From positions 1-64,000 of the forward strand of contig NZ_DASVSF010000097.1 of NCBI RefSeq assembly GCF_036388275.1: a stretch of 64,000 nucleotides of DNA, read 5' to 3'. The stretch comes from Longimicrobium sp. (GTDB lineage Bacteria; Gemmatimonadota; Gemmatimonadetes; Longimicrobiales; Longimicrobiaceae). The notes under the pieces are model-generated. The model ran no database searches. It worked only from the letters and a program-made list of their open reading frames with translations, and was not told the origin of the DNA. The position numbers and the translations under genes were made by a program. Positions 16,695-25,619 of the stretch are shown piece by piece. The number at the start of each line of letters is the position of its first letter. Position 1 is the stretch's first letter.

Positions 16695-17084
16695 TTACGT
16701 GGCGGCAGCCTGGATGCGCGCCAGCACGCCCGCGAGGTCGTTCATGACTTCTTCGTTGCGGAACCGGATCACGCGAACGCCGACCGTGGCTAACGCTTCG
16801 GTGCGCGCTTGGTCTCGCTCCCGCTGCTGCTCATGTATCCCGCCGTCCAGTTCAACGCAGAGCCGTACGCGGGGACAGTAGAAATCCAGGATGAACGGCC
16901 CGACCGGGTGCTGCCGGCGGAAGCGCAATCCGGCGAGCTGATCCTTCCGGATCGCGCTCCAGAGCCGGTCCTCGGCCGGGGTCAACGCGCTCCGGAGCTC
17001 CCTAGCCGCAGCCTGAACCTGCACCGGAGCACGCCACCGTCTCGGACTCCGCATCTCTGCACCGGGGAAAAGGAAACGCGACAT
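16695..17084 (-). CDS. DUF559 endonuclease-fold protein
   Basis: 129 residues. The DUF559 (Vsr-like, PD-(D/E)XK related) core is clear: ALTPAEDRLWSAIRKDQLAGLRFRRQHPVG, then FILDFYCPRVRLCVELDGGIH and VRVIRFRNEEVMNDL. The conserved Asp of DFYCP and the E-x-D of VELDGG are the expected catalytic residues. Family members are small stand-alone proteins of uncertain role, often inside repeats or mobile regions. This one is flanked on both sides by dispersed G/C-tract repeats. Confidence 0.85.
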   Translation of the reverse strand: MSRFLFPGAEMRSPRRWRAPVQVQAAARELRSALTPAEDRLWSAIRKDQLAGLRFRRQHPVGPFILDFYCPRVRLCVELDGGIHEQQRERDQARTEALATVGVRVIRFRNEEVMNDLAGVLARIQAAAT

Positions 17085-17099
17085 ACCCGTCGACCAAGC

Positions 17100-17170
17100 G
17101 ACACGGCTCCCCCTCCCCTGCGCAGCGGGGGACGGGGGCTGGGGGGAGGGGGCTCCCGCCGCATGCGCCG
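17100..17170. repeat. Dispersed repeat copy (inverted)
   Basis: Contains CCCCTGCGCAGCGGGGGACGG, an inverted copy of the CTTCGCAGGGG hairpin module found about 450 bases away on the other side of the DUF559 gene. Confidence 0.6.
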
Positions 17171-17296
17171 ATCTCTTTCGAACCGCCCCAACCCTCTTGC
17201 TTACCCTCCGAAGCGCCAGAGTATGTGTCGCCCCGCCCCGTCTGTCCAGCTTTGTCTTTTCACGTCACGGCTGGGCTGACACCATCCCCACCGCCG

Positions 17297-18544
17297 TCAC
17301 GGGGCAGGCGCAGGCGTGGCCCGGCGCGCCTCCCAGTCCACCAGCGGGGCATCGGTGATGGCCGACTGCACCGCATCCGCCACCGTGCGGCGCAGCGGCG
17401 TCTGCTTTTGGTTCTGGCTCGTGGGGTTCACCCGCGTGGTCAGCAGGATCACGAACAGCCCGCGCTCGGGATCCACCCACATCGACGTTCCCGTGTACCC
17501 CGTGTGCCCAAAGCTGCGGGCCGAAAAGAACCGCCCCGCGCTGGACTGCCCCGCCGGCGTGTCCCACCCGATCGCACGGCTGGCGCCGGGGCCCTGCGGC
17601 GCCGTCCACCTCGCGATCGTCTGCGGCTTCAACAGGCGCACGCCCCCGTACTCTCCGCCGTTCAGCAGCATCTGCGCGAACACCGCCAGGTCCCGCACGC
17701 TCCCGAACAATCCCGCGTGCCCCGCCACGCCCCCCATGGCCCACGCGTTGGGATCGTGCACCTCGCCCCAGATCAGCCCGCCGCGCGCGCTGTCGCGCTC
17801 CGTGGCGGCAATGCGGTCGCGCGGCACCCGCGGCAAAAAGCCCGTCTCGCGCATCCCCAGCGGCGCGAAGACGCGCTCTCGGACGAAGGCATCCAGCGGC
17901 TGGCCGGTGATGCGCTCCATCACCAATTGAAGGAGGATCAGGTCCCAGTCGCTGTACACGGTCTGCGCGCCGGGCGCGGACTTCAGCGGGCGAAGGTTGA
18001 TCTGCTCCAGGTACTGCTCGCGCCCGCGAAACTGCCGGTACAGCGGCGCGAACGCCTCCAGCCCGCCGCGGTGGGTCAGCAGGTGTCGGATGGTGATGCC
18101 CGCCTTGGCCGTGTCGGACAATTCCGGCAGGTAGCTGGCGACCGTGCGGTCCAGGTCCAGCAGCCCCTGCTCTTCCAGGATCATCGCCGCCGTCGTGCTC
18201 GCCACCACCTTGGTGATGGACGCCAGGTCGAAGAGCGTGCTGTCCGTCACCGCCGCCGACCCGGGGGCCCAGTCCACCGCCCCGTATCCCGCCTGGTGCA
18301 CCAGCCGCCCGTGCCGGCCCACGGCGATCGCCACGGCCGGCGCGACGGTGTCCACGATCGATTTGCGGGCGAGCCAGTCGAGCGTGGCGGGAAGGGTCCG
18401 GTCCAGCCCCGCGGCGTCCGGCGCGGCGGGGGTCAGCACCGTCACCGCCGGCATCCGCGGCGCGGGGGACGGGGCGACCGTGGGGCTGGGCGTGCACGCG
18501 GCGGCGCCCGCCAGCGCGGCCAAGGTCAGCAAGCGAACGATCAT
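17297..18544 (-). CDS. Serine hydrolase (beta-lactamase family) lipoprotein
   Basis: 415 residues. The signal ends in a lipobox (LAALAGAAAC). The serine beta-lactamase-like fold shows S-x-x-K in DLASITKVVASTTAAMI, the second motif as Tyr-Ser-Asp in TVYSDWDLILLQL, and the third motif as HTG in FGHTGYTGTSMWVDP. The set fits class C-related esterase/DD-peptidase proteins (AmpH/EstB-like) rather than a true resistance enzyme. Likely periplasmic and membrane anchored. Transcribed alone; divergent from the DUF4349 gene. Confidence 0.85.
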   Translation of the reverse strand: MIVRLLTLAALAGAAACTPSPTVAPSPAPRMPAVTVLTPAAPDAAGLDRTLPATLDWLARKSIVDTVAPAVAIAVGRHGRLVHQAGYGAVDWAPGSAAVTDSTLFDLASITKVVASTTAAMILEEQGLLDLDRTVASYLPELSDTAKAGITIRHLLTHRGGLEAFAPLYRQFRGREQYLEQINLRPLKSAPGAQTVYSDWDLILLQLVMERITGQPLDAFVRERVFAPLGMRETGFLPRVPRDRIAATERDSARGGLIWGEVHDPNAWAMGGVAGHAGLFGSVRDLAVFAQMLLNGGEYGGVRLLKPQTIARWTAPQGPGASRAIGWDTPAGQSSAGRFFSARSFGHTGYTGTSMWVDPERGLFVILLTTRVNPTSQNQKQTPLRRTVADAVQSAITDAPLVDWEARRATPAPAP

Positions 18545-18853
18545 GGGCGAGTTCGGGGTGTGGGTGGAGCGCGCAATCTTGAATGGAAGATCGGCGGCGT
18601 CAAACCCGCGCGGCGCCTGCGTTCGTTCAAGATCGCGGCGCTTGCGCGTTCAATGAACGAGGGCGGAGAACGGCGGGATGTTTAGTGAACGTGGCAGAAC
18701 GGGCCCCGTGCTCCTTCCAACCGGCGACGCTGGCGTCCAAGACGTTGTCAGACGCGGACTTGCGAAAACGTGTAGATGAATGAGGCGCGGGGAACGGCAC
18801 GTGCCCCCACGCTCCCTGGAAGCCGGTGCGACTCACCCCAACCCCGCCCGCCG
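18545..18853. other. Divergent intergenic region
   Basis: About 310 bp between the serine hydrolase (minus) and the DUF4349 gene (plus). It must hold both promoters. A TTGAA/TTCAA-containing stretch is repeated at about 18575-18590 and 18622-18660, but I see no confident -35/-10 pair and no small gene. Confidence 0.4.
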
Positions 18854-19918
18854 ATGACGATTGATCGAAAACACCTGGTGCTGCCCCTGCTCCTGGCCCT
18901 GGCCGCGTGCGGCGCCGGCGAGAGTGAGTCCGCCGCCCGGACCGAGAGCGTCGACCTCGTCAGCCTCGAGGAGGCTCCGCCCGCGCAGGACGCCGCGTCG
19001 TCCGCCGATGTCGCGCTCAGCCGCGGCGTGGAGAGCGGAGCGCCGCAGGTCGCCCGCGTCCGCGGGAACGGCGAGCAGGTGGCCGAGGTCCAGGTGCTGA
19101 CCGACCCCGCCGTCACCACCACGACCACCGGCACACGGGTCACCGACGCCAGCCTCCCCGTGGCGCCGGGCTCCGTGTCGCTGGACCCCATGATCATCCG
19201 CACGGGCACGGCCAACGTGCAGGTAGACTCGCTGGACCGCGGCATTGCGCAGGTGCGCGCGCTGGCGGCACGGGTGGGGGGCATCATCGGCAACACCAGC
19301 ATCCGCGGGGGCACGGACCAGGAGCGGCACGCCAGCATCGAGCTGCGCGTGCCCAGCCAGAACTTCGACGCGGCGCTCACCGGGCTGAACCCGATCGGCA
19401 AGGTGCAGAACGTGAACGTCACGGCGCAGGACGTGGGCGAGGAGTACGCCGACGTCACCGCGCGCGTGGCGAACGCGCGCCGGCTCGAGTCGCGGCTGCT
19501 GGACCTGCTGGACCGGCGCACGGGGCGGCTGGAGGAGATCCTGAACCTGGAGCGCGAGGTCGCCCGCGTCCGGGAAGAGATCGAGCGCTACGAGGGACGC
19601 CTTCGCTACCTGCGCACCCGCGCCTCCATCAGCACCCTCACCATCACCCTTCACGAGCCCAACGCTGTGATCGGAACGCCACGCGGCGAGCGGCCCATCC
19701 GCGACGCGTTCGGGATCGCCTGGCGCAACTTCGTGGGGCTGATCGCCGGGCTCATCGCCGCGACGGGGCTGCTGATTCCCCTCGCCATTGTACTCTACGG
19801 CGCCTGGCGGGCATGGCGCTCGTTCCGCCGCCGCGAGGCCGAGCGCGACGCCATCTACCGCGAGAACATCCGCCGCGCACGGGCGAGCGCGCCCGACGAA
19901 CCCGCGCCCCTTCCCTGA
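18854..19918 (+). CDS. DUF4349 domain lipoprotein
   Basis: 354 residues from ATG 18854 (MTIDRKHLVLPLLLALAAC, lipobox at LAAC). Residues about 100-300 are DUF4349: MIIRTGTANVQVDSL, RVGGIIGNTSIRG, IELRVPSQNFDAAL, NVTAQDVGEEYADVTARVANARRLE and LEEILNLEREVARVREEIERYEGRL. The last piece is a coiled coil. One membrane helix follows (about 310-335: FVGLIAGLIAATGLLIPLAIVLYG) with a basic cytoplasmic tail. The double membrane attachment is usual for this family; function unknown. A strong terminator follows at 19925. Confidence 0.85.
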   Translation: MTIDRKHLVLPLLLALAACGAGESESAARTESVDLVSLEEAPPAQDAASSADVALSRGVESGAPQVARVRGNGEQVAEVQVLTDPAVTTTTTGTRVTDASLPVAPGSVSLDPMIIRTGTANVQVDSLDRGIAQVRALAARVGGIIGNTSIRGGTDQERHASIELRVPSQNFDAALTGLNPIGKVQNVNVTAQDVGEEYADVTARVANARRLESRLLDLLDRRTGRLEEILNLEREVARVREEIERYEGRLRYLRTRASISTLTITLHEPNAVIGTPRGERPIRDAFGIAWRNFVGLIAGLIAATGLLIPLAIVLYGAWRAWRSFRRREAERDAIYRENIRRARASAPDEPAPLP

Positions 19919-19924
19919 ACGTCG

Positions 19925-19957
19925 CGAGCCCCCGGCGCAGCTTCCGCCGGGGGCTCG
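19925..19957 (+). terminator. Strong stem-loop after DUF4349 gene
   Basis: Thirteen-base perfect stem CGAGCCCCCGGCG / CGCCGGGGGCTCG with a 7-base loop, six bases past the stop codon. No U-run follows, as is common in high-GC genomes. Confidence 0.6.
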
Positions 19958-20045
19958 GCACATTGGTATCCGCCATCGCGCCGCGTCCGGCAGGCGATTA
20001 GTATCGTCCGCGGTCGAAGGAGGGTGTCAGGCGCAAGGGGGACGG

Positions 20046-21053
20046 ATGGCGAAGCTGAAGCTGGGCGTGGTGGACCAGTCGCCGGTGCGGACGGGCGGAA
20101 CGGCGGCGGACGCCGTGCGCGAGACGCTGGAGCTGGCGCGGATCACCGAGCGGCTGGGGTACGGGCGGTACTGGCTGGCCGAGCACCACAGCACCAACTC
20201 GTTCGCGGGCTCGTCGCCCGCGGTGCTGATCGCGCGGGTGGCTGCCGAAACCCGCACCATGCGCGTGGGATCGGGCGGGGTGATGCTTTCGCACTACTCA
20301 CCGCTGCAGGTGGCGGAAAACTTCCGCATGCTCGAAGCGCTGTACCCCGGCCGCATCGACCTGGGGGTGGGCCGCGCGCCCGGCGGCGACGCGCGCGCCA
20401 CCCTGGCGCTCGCGTACGGCCGCGGCCGGCTGGGCGCCGAGCACTTTCCCGGGCAGGTGCAGGACCTCATCGGCTGGGCAGCGGACGGCTTCGACGATCA
20501 GCACCCCTGGCGCCGCGTACGCGCCATGCCGCGGGCTACCACCGTCCCGGAATTCTGGCTGCTGGGCTCCGGCGGCAGCAGCGCCCTGTACGCGGCCGAG
20601 AACGGCTGCGGCTACTCGTTCGCGCAGTTCATCAGCGGGCAGGACGGCGCGTCGCTCGTCCGCCAGTACCAGGACGCCTTCCGCCCCTCGCCCTGGCGCG
20701 CGGCCCCGGAGGCCAGCGTGGCACTGGGCGTGATCTGCGCGGAAACGGAGGGAGAGGCCCACCGGCTGGCGAGCAGCCTGGAGCTGTGGAACCGCCGCAT
20801 CATGCGGGGAATGGACCGCGGGATCCCTTCGCCGGACGAGGCGATGGCGGAGCTGGGCCCGGGCTGGAGGCCGCCGCCGCTGGGACAGGACGGCGCCCGC
20901 ATGATTGCCGGAACGCCCGCCCAGGTGCGCGACGAACTCCACCGCGTGGCCGCCCGCTACGCCGCCGACGAGCTGATGATCGTCACGGTCACGCACGAGT
21001 GGCGGGCCCGGGCAAGGTCGTACGAACTCGTGGCGGAAGCGATGAAGGAGTGA
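20046..21053 (+). CDS. LLM-class flavin-dependent oxidoreductase
   Basis: 335 residues. The bacterial luciferase-like TIM barrel begins LKLGVVDQSPVRTGG, followed by ITERLGYGRYWLAEHHSTN, RTMRVGSGGVMLSHYSPLQVAENFRMLEALYPGRIDLGVGRAPGGD and the C-terminal IAGTPAQVRDELHRVAARYAADELMIVTVTH. These strings place it in the MsnO8-type group of LLM monooxygenases, which use reduced FMN. ATG 20046 is preceded by AAGGGGGACGG. The substrate is unknown. Single gene, closed by the bidirectional terminator at 21074. Confidence 0.85.
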   Translation: MAKLKLGVVDQSPVRTGGTAADAVRETLELARITERLGYGRYWLAEHHSTNSFAGSSPAVLIARVAAETRTMRVGSGGVMLSHYSPLQVAENFRMLEALYPGRIDLGVGRAPGGDARATLALAYGRGRLGAEHFPGQVQDLIGWAADGFDDQHPWRRVRAMPRATTVPEFWLLGSGGSSALYAAENGCGYSFAQFISGQDGASLVRQYQDAFRPSPWRAAPEASVALGVICAETEGEAHRLASSLELWNRRIMRGMDRGIPSPDEAMAELGPGWRPPPLGQDGARMIAGTPAQVRDELHRVAARYAADELMIVTVTHEWRARARSYELVAEAMKE

Positions 21054-21073
21054 CGAAGTGGAGAAAGTAGAAG

Positions 21074-21109
21074 AAGCCCCGCCCCGGTCGGCTGACCGGG
21101 GCGGGGCTT
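21074..21109. terminator. Bidirectional rho-independent terminator
   Basis: A 16-base perfect stem (AAGCCCCGCCCCGGTC / GACCGGGGCGGGGCTT) with a four-base loop, flanked by TTTCTT on one side and by A-rich sequence on the other. It separates the convergent LLM oxidoreductase and M30 peptidase genes. Confidence 0.8.
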
Positions 21110-21133
21110 TCTTCCAACGGCGGTCCGAGGACG

Positions 21134-23074
21134 TCAGCGCGTGCGGACGACGGTGACGTAGATCTTGGACGGCAGCGGATTGGTGCCGCTCAGGCCACGG
21201 ACGGTGCCCACCGTGGCCGGCGGAATGGTGAAGCGGAGGAAGGCCGCGCCCCCGCTCGCCAGCTGCGTGCTGAAGCCGTCGGTCAGCGGCTTCGTCACCA
21301 GCGGGAACGGGGTGAAGGATCGATACCGCCAGCTGGGCTGCTGGAACCGCGCCTCCGTGGCCACGAAGTCGTCGGTGTACACCGACGTCACCCAATCGCG
21401 GATCCACTCGCGCGGGTCGCTCCCCAGCGCCTGCTGCAGGTTGGCCAGCCCGATCACGTCGGTGTCCACCAGGTCGCGCCACAGCGCCACGTCGTCACCC
21501 ACCCGGCGGTCGGCCGCGTACCGCAGGAACGCCCACGAGGCGCCGCGCGTGGGCAGATCGTTGGCCCCGGCCTCGGTGCTGTCGTAGGGCGACTCGTTGC
21601 TCGGCTCCTGCAGGTAGCGCTGGTACCGGCGCATGTTCTGGTCCATGTACGCCAGGTACGCGTTCATCGCCCGCGAGGTGGCCTGCACCTGGGCACGGCT
21701 CAGGTTGGCGCGCGGGGTCGTGCCCGACGCCCGGTAGAACAGCACCTCCTCGGCGATGTGGCTGAGCCCCTCGTTCAGCCACGTCTCCTCGTTCCAGCTG
21801 GTGGTCTCGGTGATGTACAGCCGGCGCGACGCGTTGATCAGGTGCTGGAACTCGTGCGCAATGGTTCCCAGCGACGACTGCAGGATCAGCTCGCGCGAAA
21901 AGGCGGTGCCCCCGATGCTGCCGTTGGGGTCGGGCACCAGCATGTAGAAGATCTCGGCGTAGTTCGTCGTGGCGCAGGCAGCCAGCCCGTCGCGGTCGCG
22001 CGTGGGGAACAGGTCGCGCGGGTGAAAGTACCCGCCCACGTACGAGTTGGTGCCGGGCGTCGTGAGCTGGTTCACCGCCTTGGTGTACAGGATGATGGCC
22101 TTGCCGTTGTCGTCCACGTCCTCGGGCGTGCCGAACGCGTTGGTCACGGCCGGATACACCAGCGTATCGAACCCGGCGGCGAACGACTGGTATTCGGCGT
22201 CGGTCAGCCCATTGGCCGGGTTGGCCACGTCGGCCAGCACGATGCTGCGCTCGCCGATCGCCACCACGCGGGCCGTCACGTTCTTGGGGTTCTTGCAGGA
22301 CTCGAGCGCCGTGTTCACCGTCACCTGGTCGCCCAGCGAGGGCGAACGAAGGCTCAGGGTGAGGCTGGGCCCGGTGGCCCCGTCGCGCGGCCCGCGCCGG
22401 GGCGACATCGAAAGCGCCGCGTCGCGGTAGCGGCCCAGCGCCCCGGCCGACTGCTCGCGCAGCCGGGCGTGGAAGCCGTCATCCTCCCTCAGCCCGCCGA
22501 CCAGCGCCGGCGAGGGCGCCAGCGACGGCGCGTTGAGGCCCACGGTGCCGTCGGTGTCGAAGTTCACGCTGAACGGCGACTCGCCCGGGTTGCCGCTGTG
22601 AAAGGGCACCGCAACGTATTCCTTGCCCGCCGTCCCGCCGTCCAGGCAGATCACCGACGCGGTGACGCCGCCCAGCACCACCGCCTCGCCCACGCCCAGC
22701 GAGCGGACGGCGCCGCCCTGGCTGCACGCCGCGGGGGCCGCCGACACGTTCACCACCACCGTGCCGCTCTTGTCGTCCAGCGTGGCGGTGATGGTGGCCG
22801 TGCCCGGCGACTTGCCCGTCACCATGCCGTCCTCGCTCACCGTGGCCACGGCGGGGTTGTCGGACGCGAACTCCACCTCGGCGCGGCGGTCGGCGTCGGG
22901 CTCGTCGCCGTTCACGTCGCGCACCACCACCGTGAGGGTCAGCGTCTCGTTCACCGCCAGGGTGCGGTCGCCCGGCGACAGCTGCACCGAGGCGATCCCC
23001 GCGTTGCCCCCGGTGGGGGGGTCGCACGCGGCCAGCGCCGCCGCGGCCAGGAAGAACACGATGAAGCGCTTCAT
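21134..23074 (-). CDS. M30-like zinc metallopeptidase lipoprotein, copy 1
   Basis: 646 residues from ATG 23074. The lipobox is at AAALAAC. Residues about 25-115 are a Big-2-type immunoglobulin-like domain (VQLSPGDRTLAVNETLTLTV, PAVATVSEDGMVTGKSPGTATITATL). The peptidase region has the zinc motif HEFQHLI (His407-Glu408-His411) and a downstream WLNEGLSHIAEE that can supply the third ligand. GRRLYITETTSWNEE-like spacing fits the hyicolysin (M30) family. Likely exported and anchored to the outer membrane. A paralogue of similar length lies 126 bp upstream in tandem. Substrate unknown. Confidence 0.8.
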   Translation of the reverse strand: MKRFIVFFLAAAALAACDPPTGGNAGIASVQLSPGDRTLAVNETLTLTVVVRDVNGDEPDADRRAEVEFASDNPAVATVSEDGMVTGKSPGTATITATLDDKSGTVVVNVSAAPAACSQGGAVRSLGVGEAVVLGGVTASVICLDGGTAGKEYVAVPFHSGNPGESPFSVNFDTDGTVGLNAPSLAPSPALVGGLREDDGFHARLREQSAGALGRYRDAALSMSPRRGPRDGATGPSLTLSLRSPSLGDQVTVNTALESCKNPKNVTARVVAIGERSIVLADVANPANGLTDAEYQSFAAGFDTLVYPAVTNAFGTPEDVDDNGKAIILYTKAVNQLTTPGTNSYVGGYFHPRDLFPTRDRDGLAACATTNYAEIFYMLVPDPNGSIGGTAFSRELILQSSLGTIAHEFQHLINASRRLYITETTSWNEETWLNEGLSHIAEEVLFYRASGTTPRANLSRAQVQATSRAMNAYLAYMDQNMRRYQRYLQEPSNESPYDSTEAGANDLPTRGASWAFLRYAADRRVGDDVALWRDLVDTDVIGLANLQQALGSDPREWIRDWVTSVYTDDFVATEARFQQPSWRYRSFTPFPLVTKPLTDGFSTQLASGGAAFLRFTIPPATVGTVRGLSGTNPLPSKIYVTVVRTR

Positions 23075-23200
23075 GAACACGCTTTCGGGACGGGAGAAAG
23101 GGAGGCGGCGCGCCGGCGGAACCCGGACGCACACCGAACAACGCCGCGGCAGCCGCGGCCATGACAGAGGCGCACCGCCCGGGGGCGGCGCGCGCGCCAG

Positions 23201-25159
23201 CTACTTCGTACGCACGACGGTGACGCTCAGCGTGCCCGGAAGCGCCGCGCTGGAGGCCACGGCGACCGAGGCCTTGAGCCCGCCCGCCACCGCGGCGCGC
23301 AGGTACGACGCCCCGCCGGCCACCAGCGTCACGTCCACCGCCTGTCCGCTGTTCAGGGGCCGGGTGAACAGGGGATACTTGCCGACGTCGGCCGTGTACA
23401 GCGAGCGGAAGTTCCAGCTGGGCTGCGTGAAGATGGCGGGCACGTTCGGTACGGCGTCGTCGGTGTACACCGAGACCACCCAGTCGCGCATCCACTCCAC
23501 CGGCTCGGCGTCCAGCCGCTCGCGCAGGTTCTGGAACCCGACGGAGGTGTTGTTGACCAGCGAGTACCACAGCGCGTTGTCGCTGCCGTTTCGCCGGTCG
23601 GCGGCGTAGCGCAGGAAGGCCCAGCTGGCGCCGCGGGTGGCCAGGTCGGCCTCGTCCCCCTCGGCCGCGTCGTGCGTGGAGTTCTGCTCCGGCTGCTTCA
23701 GCCATTCGCCGAAGCGGTCGGTGTTGGACTCCTGGAACTCCAGGTACGGGGCGCGCAGCGCGCCCGACAGCGCCTCGCCGCCGATGTTGCCGCGCGGCTG
23801 CCGCTGGGTGCGGTGGTAGAACAGCAGCTCTTCCGAGATGTGGCTGAGCCCCTCGTTCAGCCACGCCTCCTCGTTCCAGTCGGTTCCGTCGATGCCGGGC
23901 ACCAGGTACAGGCGCCGCGAGGCGCTGATCAGGTGCTGGAACTCGTGCGCCAGCACGCCCACCGTGCTGCCGCGCACGTAGTTGGCGGACCGCGTGTTGC
24001 CGTTCACCGTGCCGGTGGGGTCCGGCACCAGCATGTAGAACATCTCGGCCAGGTTGCTGCCGGCGCAGGCGCCCCCGAAGTTCGGGTCGTTCTTCTGCGG
24101 GAACAGGTCGCGGCCGTAGAAGAACCCGCCCACCACGTAGCCGGCGTTCTTCGGCGTCATCTCGTTCACCGCGCGGGTGTAGAAGATGAGCGAGCGTCCG
24201 TTGCCGTCCACGTCGGCCGGGGCGCCGAAGGCCGCGGCGTTCACGGGATACACCAGCGTGTCGAAGGTAGCCGCCACGTGCTGGTAGTCGGCGTCGGTAA
24301 AGCCGTTGACGGGGTTGGCGGTGTCGGCCACCACCAGCGCCCGGTTGCTCACCGCCACCACCCGCCCCGTACGATAGTCGGGCTTGGTGCAGAACTCCAG
24401 CCCCACGTTCAGCTGCAGCAGCGTGCCCACGGCGGGGGCGGACTGCTGGGCCGTGGACATCCGCGGGCCGGAGTGCGTGCGGGCGTACGCCTGCCGGGCA
24501 GCGGGAAGCAGCGCGGTCAGTGCGGGCACGGCGCGCTCGTTCAGGCGCAGGTGGAACCCGCCGTCGCCGGCGGCGTCCCGCGCCGCGGCGGTGGAGAACG
24601 CAATGGAGGGGCTGGGCGGCCCAATGGGCGGCGAAACACCCACGGGGTCGAAGCGCAGCGCCATGGTGGCGGTGGTGCTCTCGACCCCGAAGTGGGAGAT
24701 CAGCGTGTACTCGGCGCCGCTCGCGGCGCCGCTCAGGCACAGGACCGCAGCCGCGGCGCCGTTGCGCGTGTACGAGCCGCCCACGGCGAGCTCGGGGGTG
24801 GCGCCCGCGTCGGCGCAGTTGCCCGCCAGGGCAACGACGGTCACCTGGGCCGTGTCGGCCTTGCCCCCCAGCTCGGCGACGATGCGCGCGGTGCCGGGGG
24901 CGACGCCGGTGACCACGCCCAGGTTGACCGAGGCGACGCCCGGCTCCAGGCTGCTCCACTGGAACTCCTCGTCCTCGATCAGCCCGCCCTCGTCGTCGCG
25001 CGCCGACGCGATGAGCGTGGTCTGCTCGCCCACGGCGATGGTGCGCGCCAGCGGCGACACGGTCACGATCTCCACGTCGGGTCCGGAAACCGCCGGATTT
25101 TCGCAGGCGGCCGCGGAAACCAGCAGCAGCACGAGGGCGGCGGAGGGAAAGCGCATCAT
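23201..25159 (-). CDS. M30-like zinc metallopeptidase lipoprotein, copy 2
   Basis: 652 residues from ATG 25159 (MMRFPSAALVLLLVSAAAC). It has the same layout as its downstream neighbour: lipobox, Big-2-like domain (IVTVSPLARTIAVGEQTTLI, GVASVNLGVVTGVAPGTARIV), then the peptidase with HEFQHLI (His405-Glu406-His409) and WLNEGLSHISEE. Both copies share DVDGNG/DVDDNG and RGASWAFLRYAADRR blocks, so they come from an old tandem duplication; sequence outside these blocks has diverged. The N-terminal extension upstream of 25159 lacks signal character and is not used. Confidence 0.8.
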   Translation of the reverse strand: MMRFPSAALVLLLVSAAACENPAVSGPDVEIVTVSPLARTIAVGEQTTLIASARDDEGGLIEDEEFQWSSLEPGVASVNLGVVTGVAPGTARIVAELGGKADTAQVTVVALAGNCADAGATPELAVGGSYTRNGAAAAVLCLSGAASGAEYTLISHFGVESTTATMALRFDPVGVSPPIGPPSPSIAFSTAAARDAAGDGGFHLRLNERAVPALTALLPAARQAYARTHSGPRMSTAQQSAPAVGTLLQLNVGLEFCTKPDYRTGRVVAVSNRALVVADTANPVNGFTDADYQHVAATFDTLVYPVNAAAFGAPADVDGNGRSLIFYTRAVNEMTPKNAGYVVGGFFYGRDLFPQKNDPNFGGACAGSNLAEMFYMLVPDPTGTVNGNTRSANYVRGSTVGVLAHEFQHLISASRRLYLVPGIDGTDWNEEAWLNEGLSHISEELLFYHRTQRQPRGNIGGEALSGALRAPYLEFQESNTDRFGEWLKQPEQNSTHDAAEGDEADLATRGASWAFLRYAADRRNGSDNALWYSLVNNTSVGFQNLRERLDAEPVEWMRDWVVSVYTDDAVPNVPAIFTQPSWNFRSLYTADVGKYPLFTRPLNSGQAVDVTLVAGGASYLRAAVAGGLKASVAVASSAALPGTLSVTVVRTK

Positions 25160-25316
25160 CGGCGTGTGGGCGTTGCAGGTCGTGGGATGCCCGCGCGCCG
25201 CGGACGGGCCGGAGCGCCGGGCCGGGGGATAGCAGATCCCGCCAGCACTCGTGCGCGTGAGCCCAAATCTACGAACGAGCGTTCGAAAAGAAAAGCGGCC
25301 GAGGGCCGGGAACATG

Positions 25317-25426
25317 CCTAACCTTCGGCGCTGCATACGCTTGTACTCTGTCCCACCCCGCGTGTTCCCCGGGCGTGGTGGGCCGCGGCGAGCCGTGCTA
25401 TGTTGTCGCGGAACAGCGGCAACCGA
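25317..25426 (+). repeat. 110-bp direct repeat, copy 1 (argF upstream segment)
   Basis: About 90 percent identical to 27833-27942. The last 60 bases are almost the same and include GTGCTATGTTGTCGCGGAAC, a likely extended -10 (TGCTATGTT). In copy 2 this segment stands directly before argF; here it faces no gene in the same direction. It contains an internal inverted repeat around GTTCCCCGGGCGTGGTGGG. Confidence 0.8.
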
Positions 25427-25541
25427 GGGTAACTACGGCAACGACGGTCGGTACGGTCACAACGGGAATACGCGCTTGGGCGGCTCCCCGGATCCTTCCC
25501 GAGCCCGGCAGTGATCGTAGTCACCGCAGGCAGACGAAAAA

Positions 25542-25572
25542 CAGGGCCTGCGGATCGTCTCCGCAGGCCCTT
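25542..25572 (-). terminator. Rho-independent terminator of lipoprotein pair
   Basis: On the minus strand AAGGGCCTGCGGA pairs with TCCGCAGGCCCT and is followed by GTTTTTCG. It lies about 50 bases past the stop of the 331-residue lipoprotein gene. Confidence 0.75.
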
Positions 25573-25619
25573 CAAGGTGCAGCAGTGGGATCAAACGGGA
25601 TAGTCCGCCTTCTGGCGAT

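Noticed and set aside
21758..25321. Long plus-strand frames opposite the M30 peptidases
   Set aside because: Arg/Val/His-rich antisense shadows without signal peptides or motifs.
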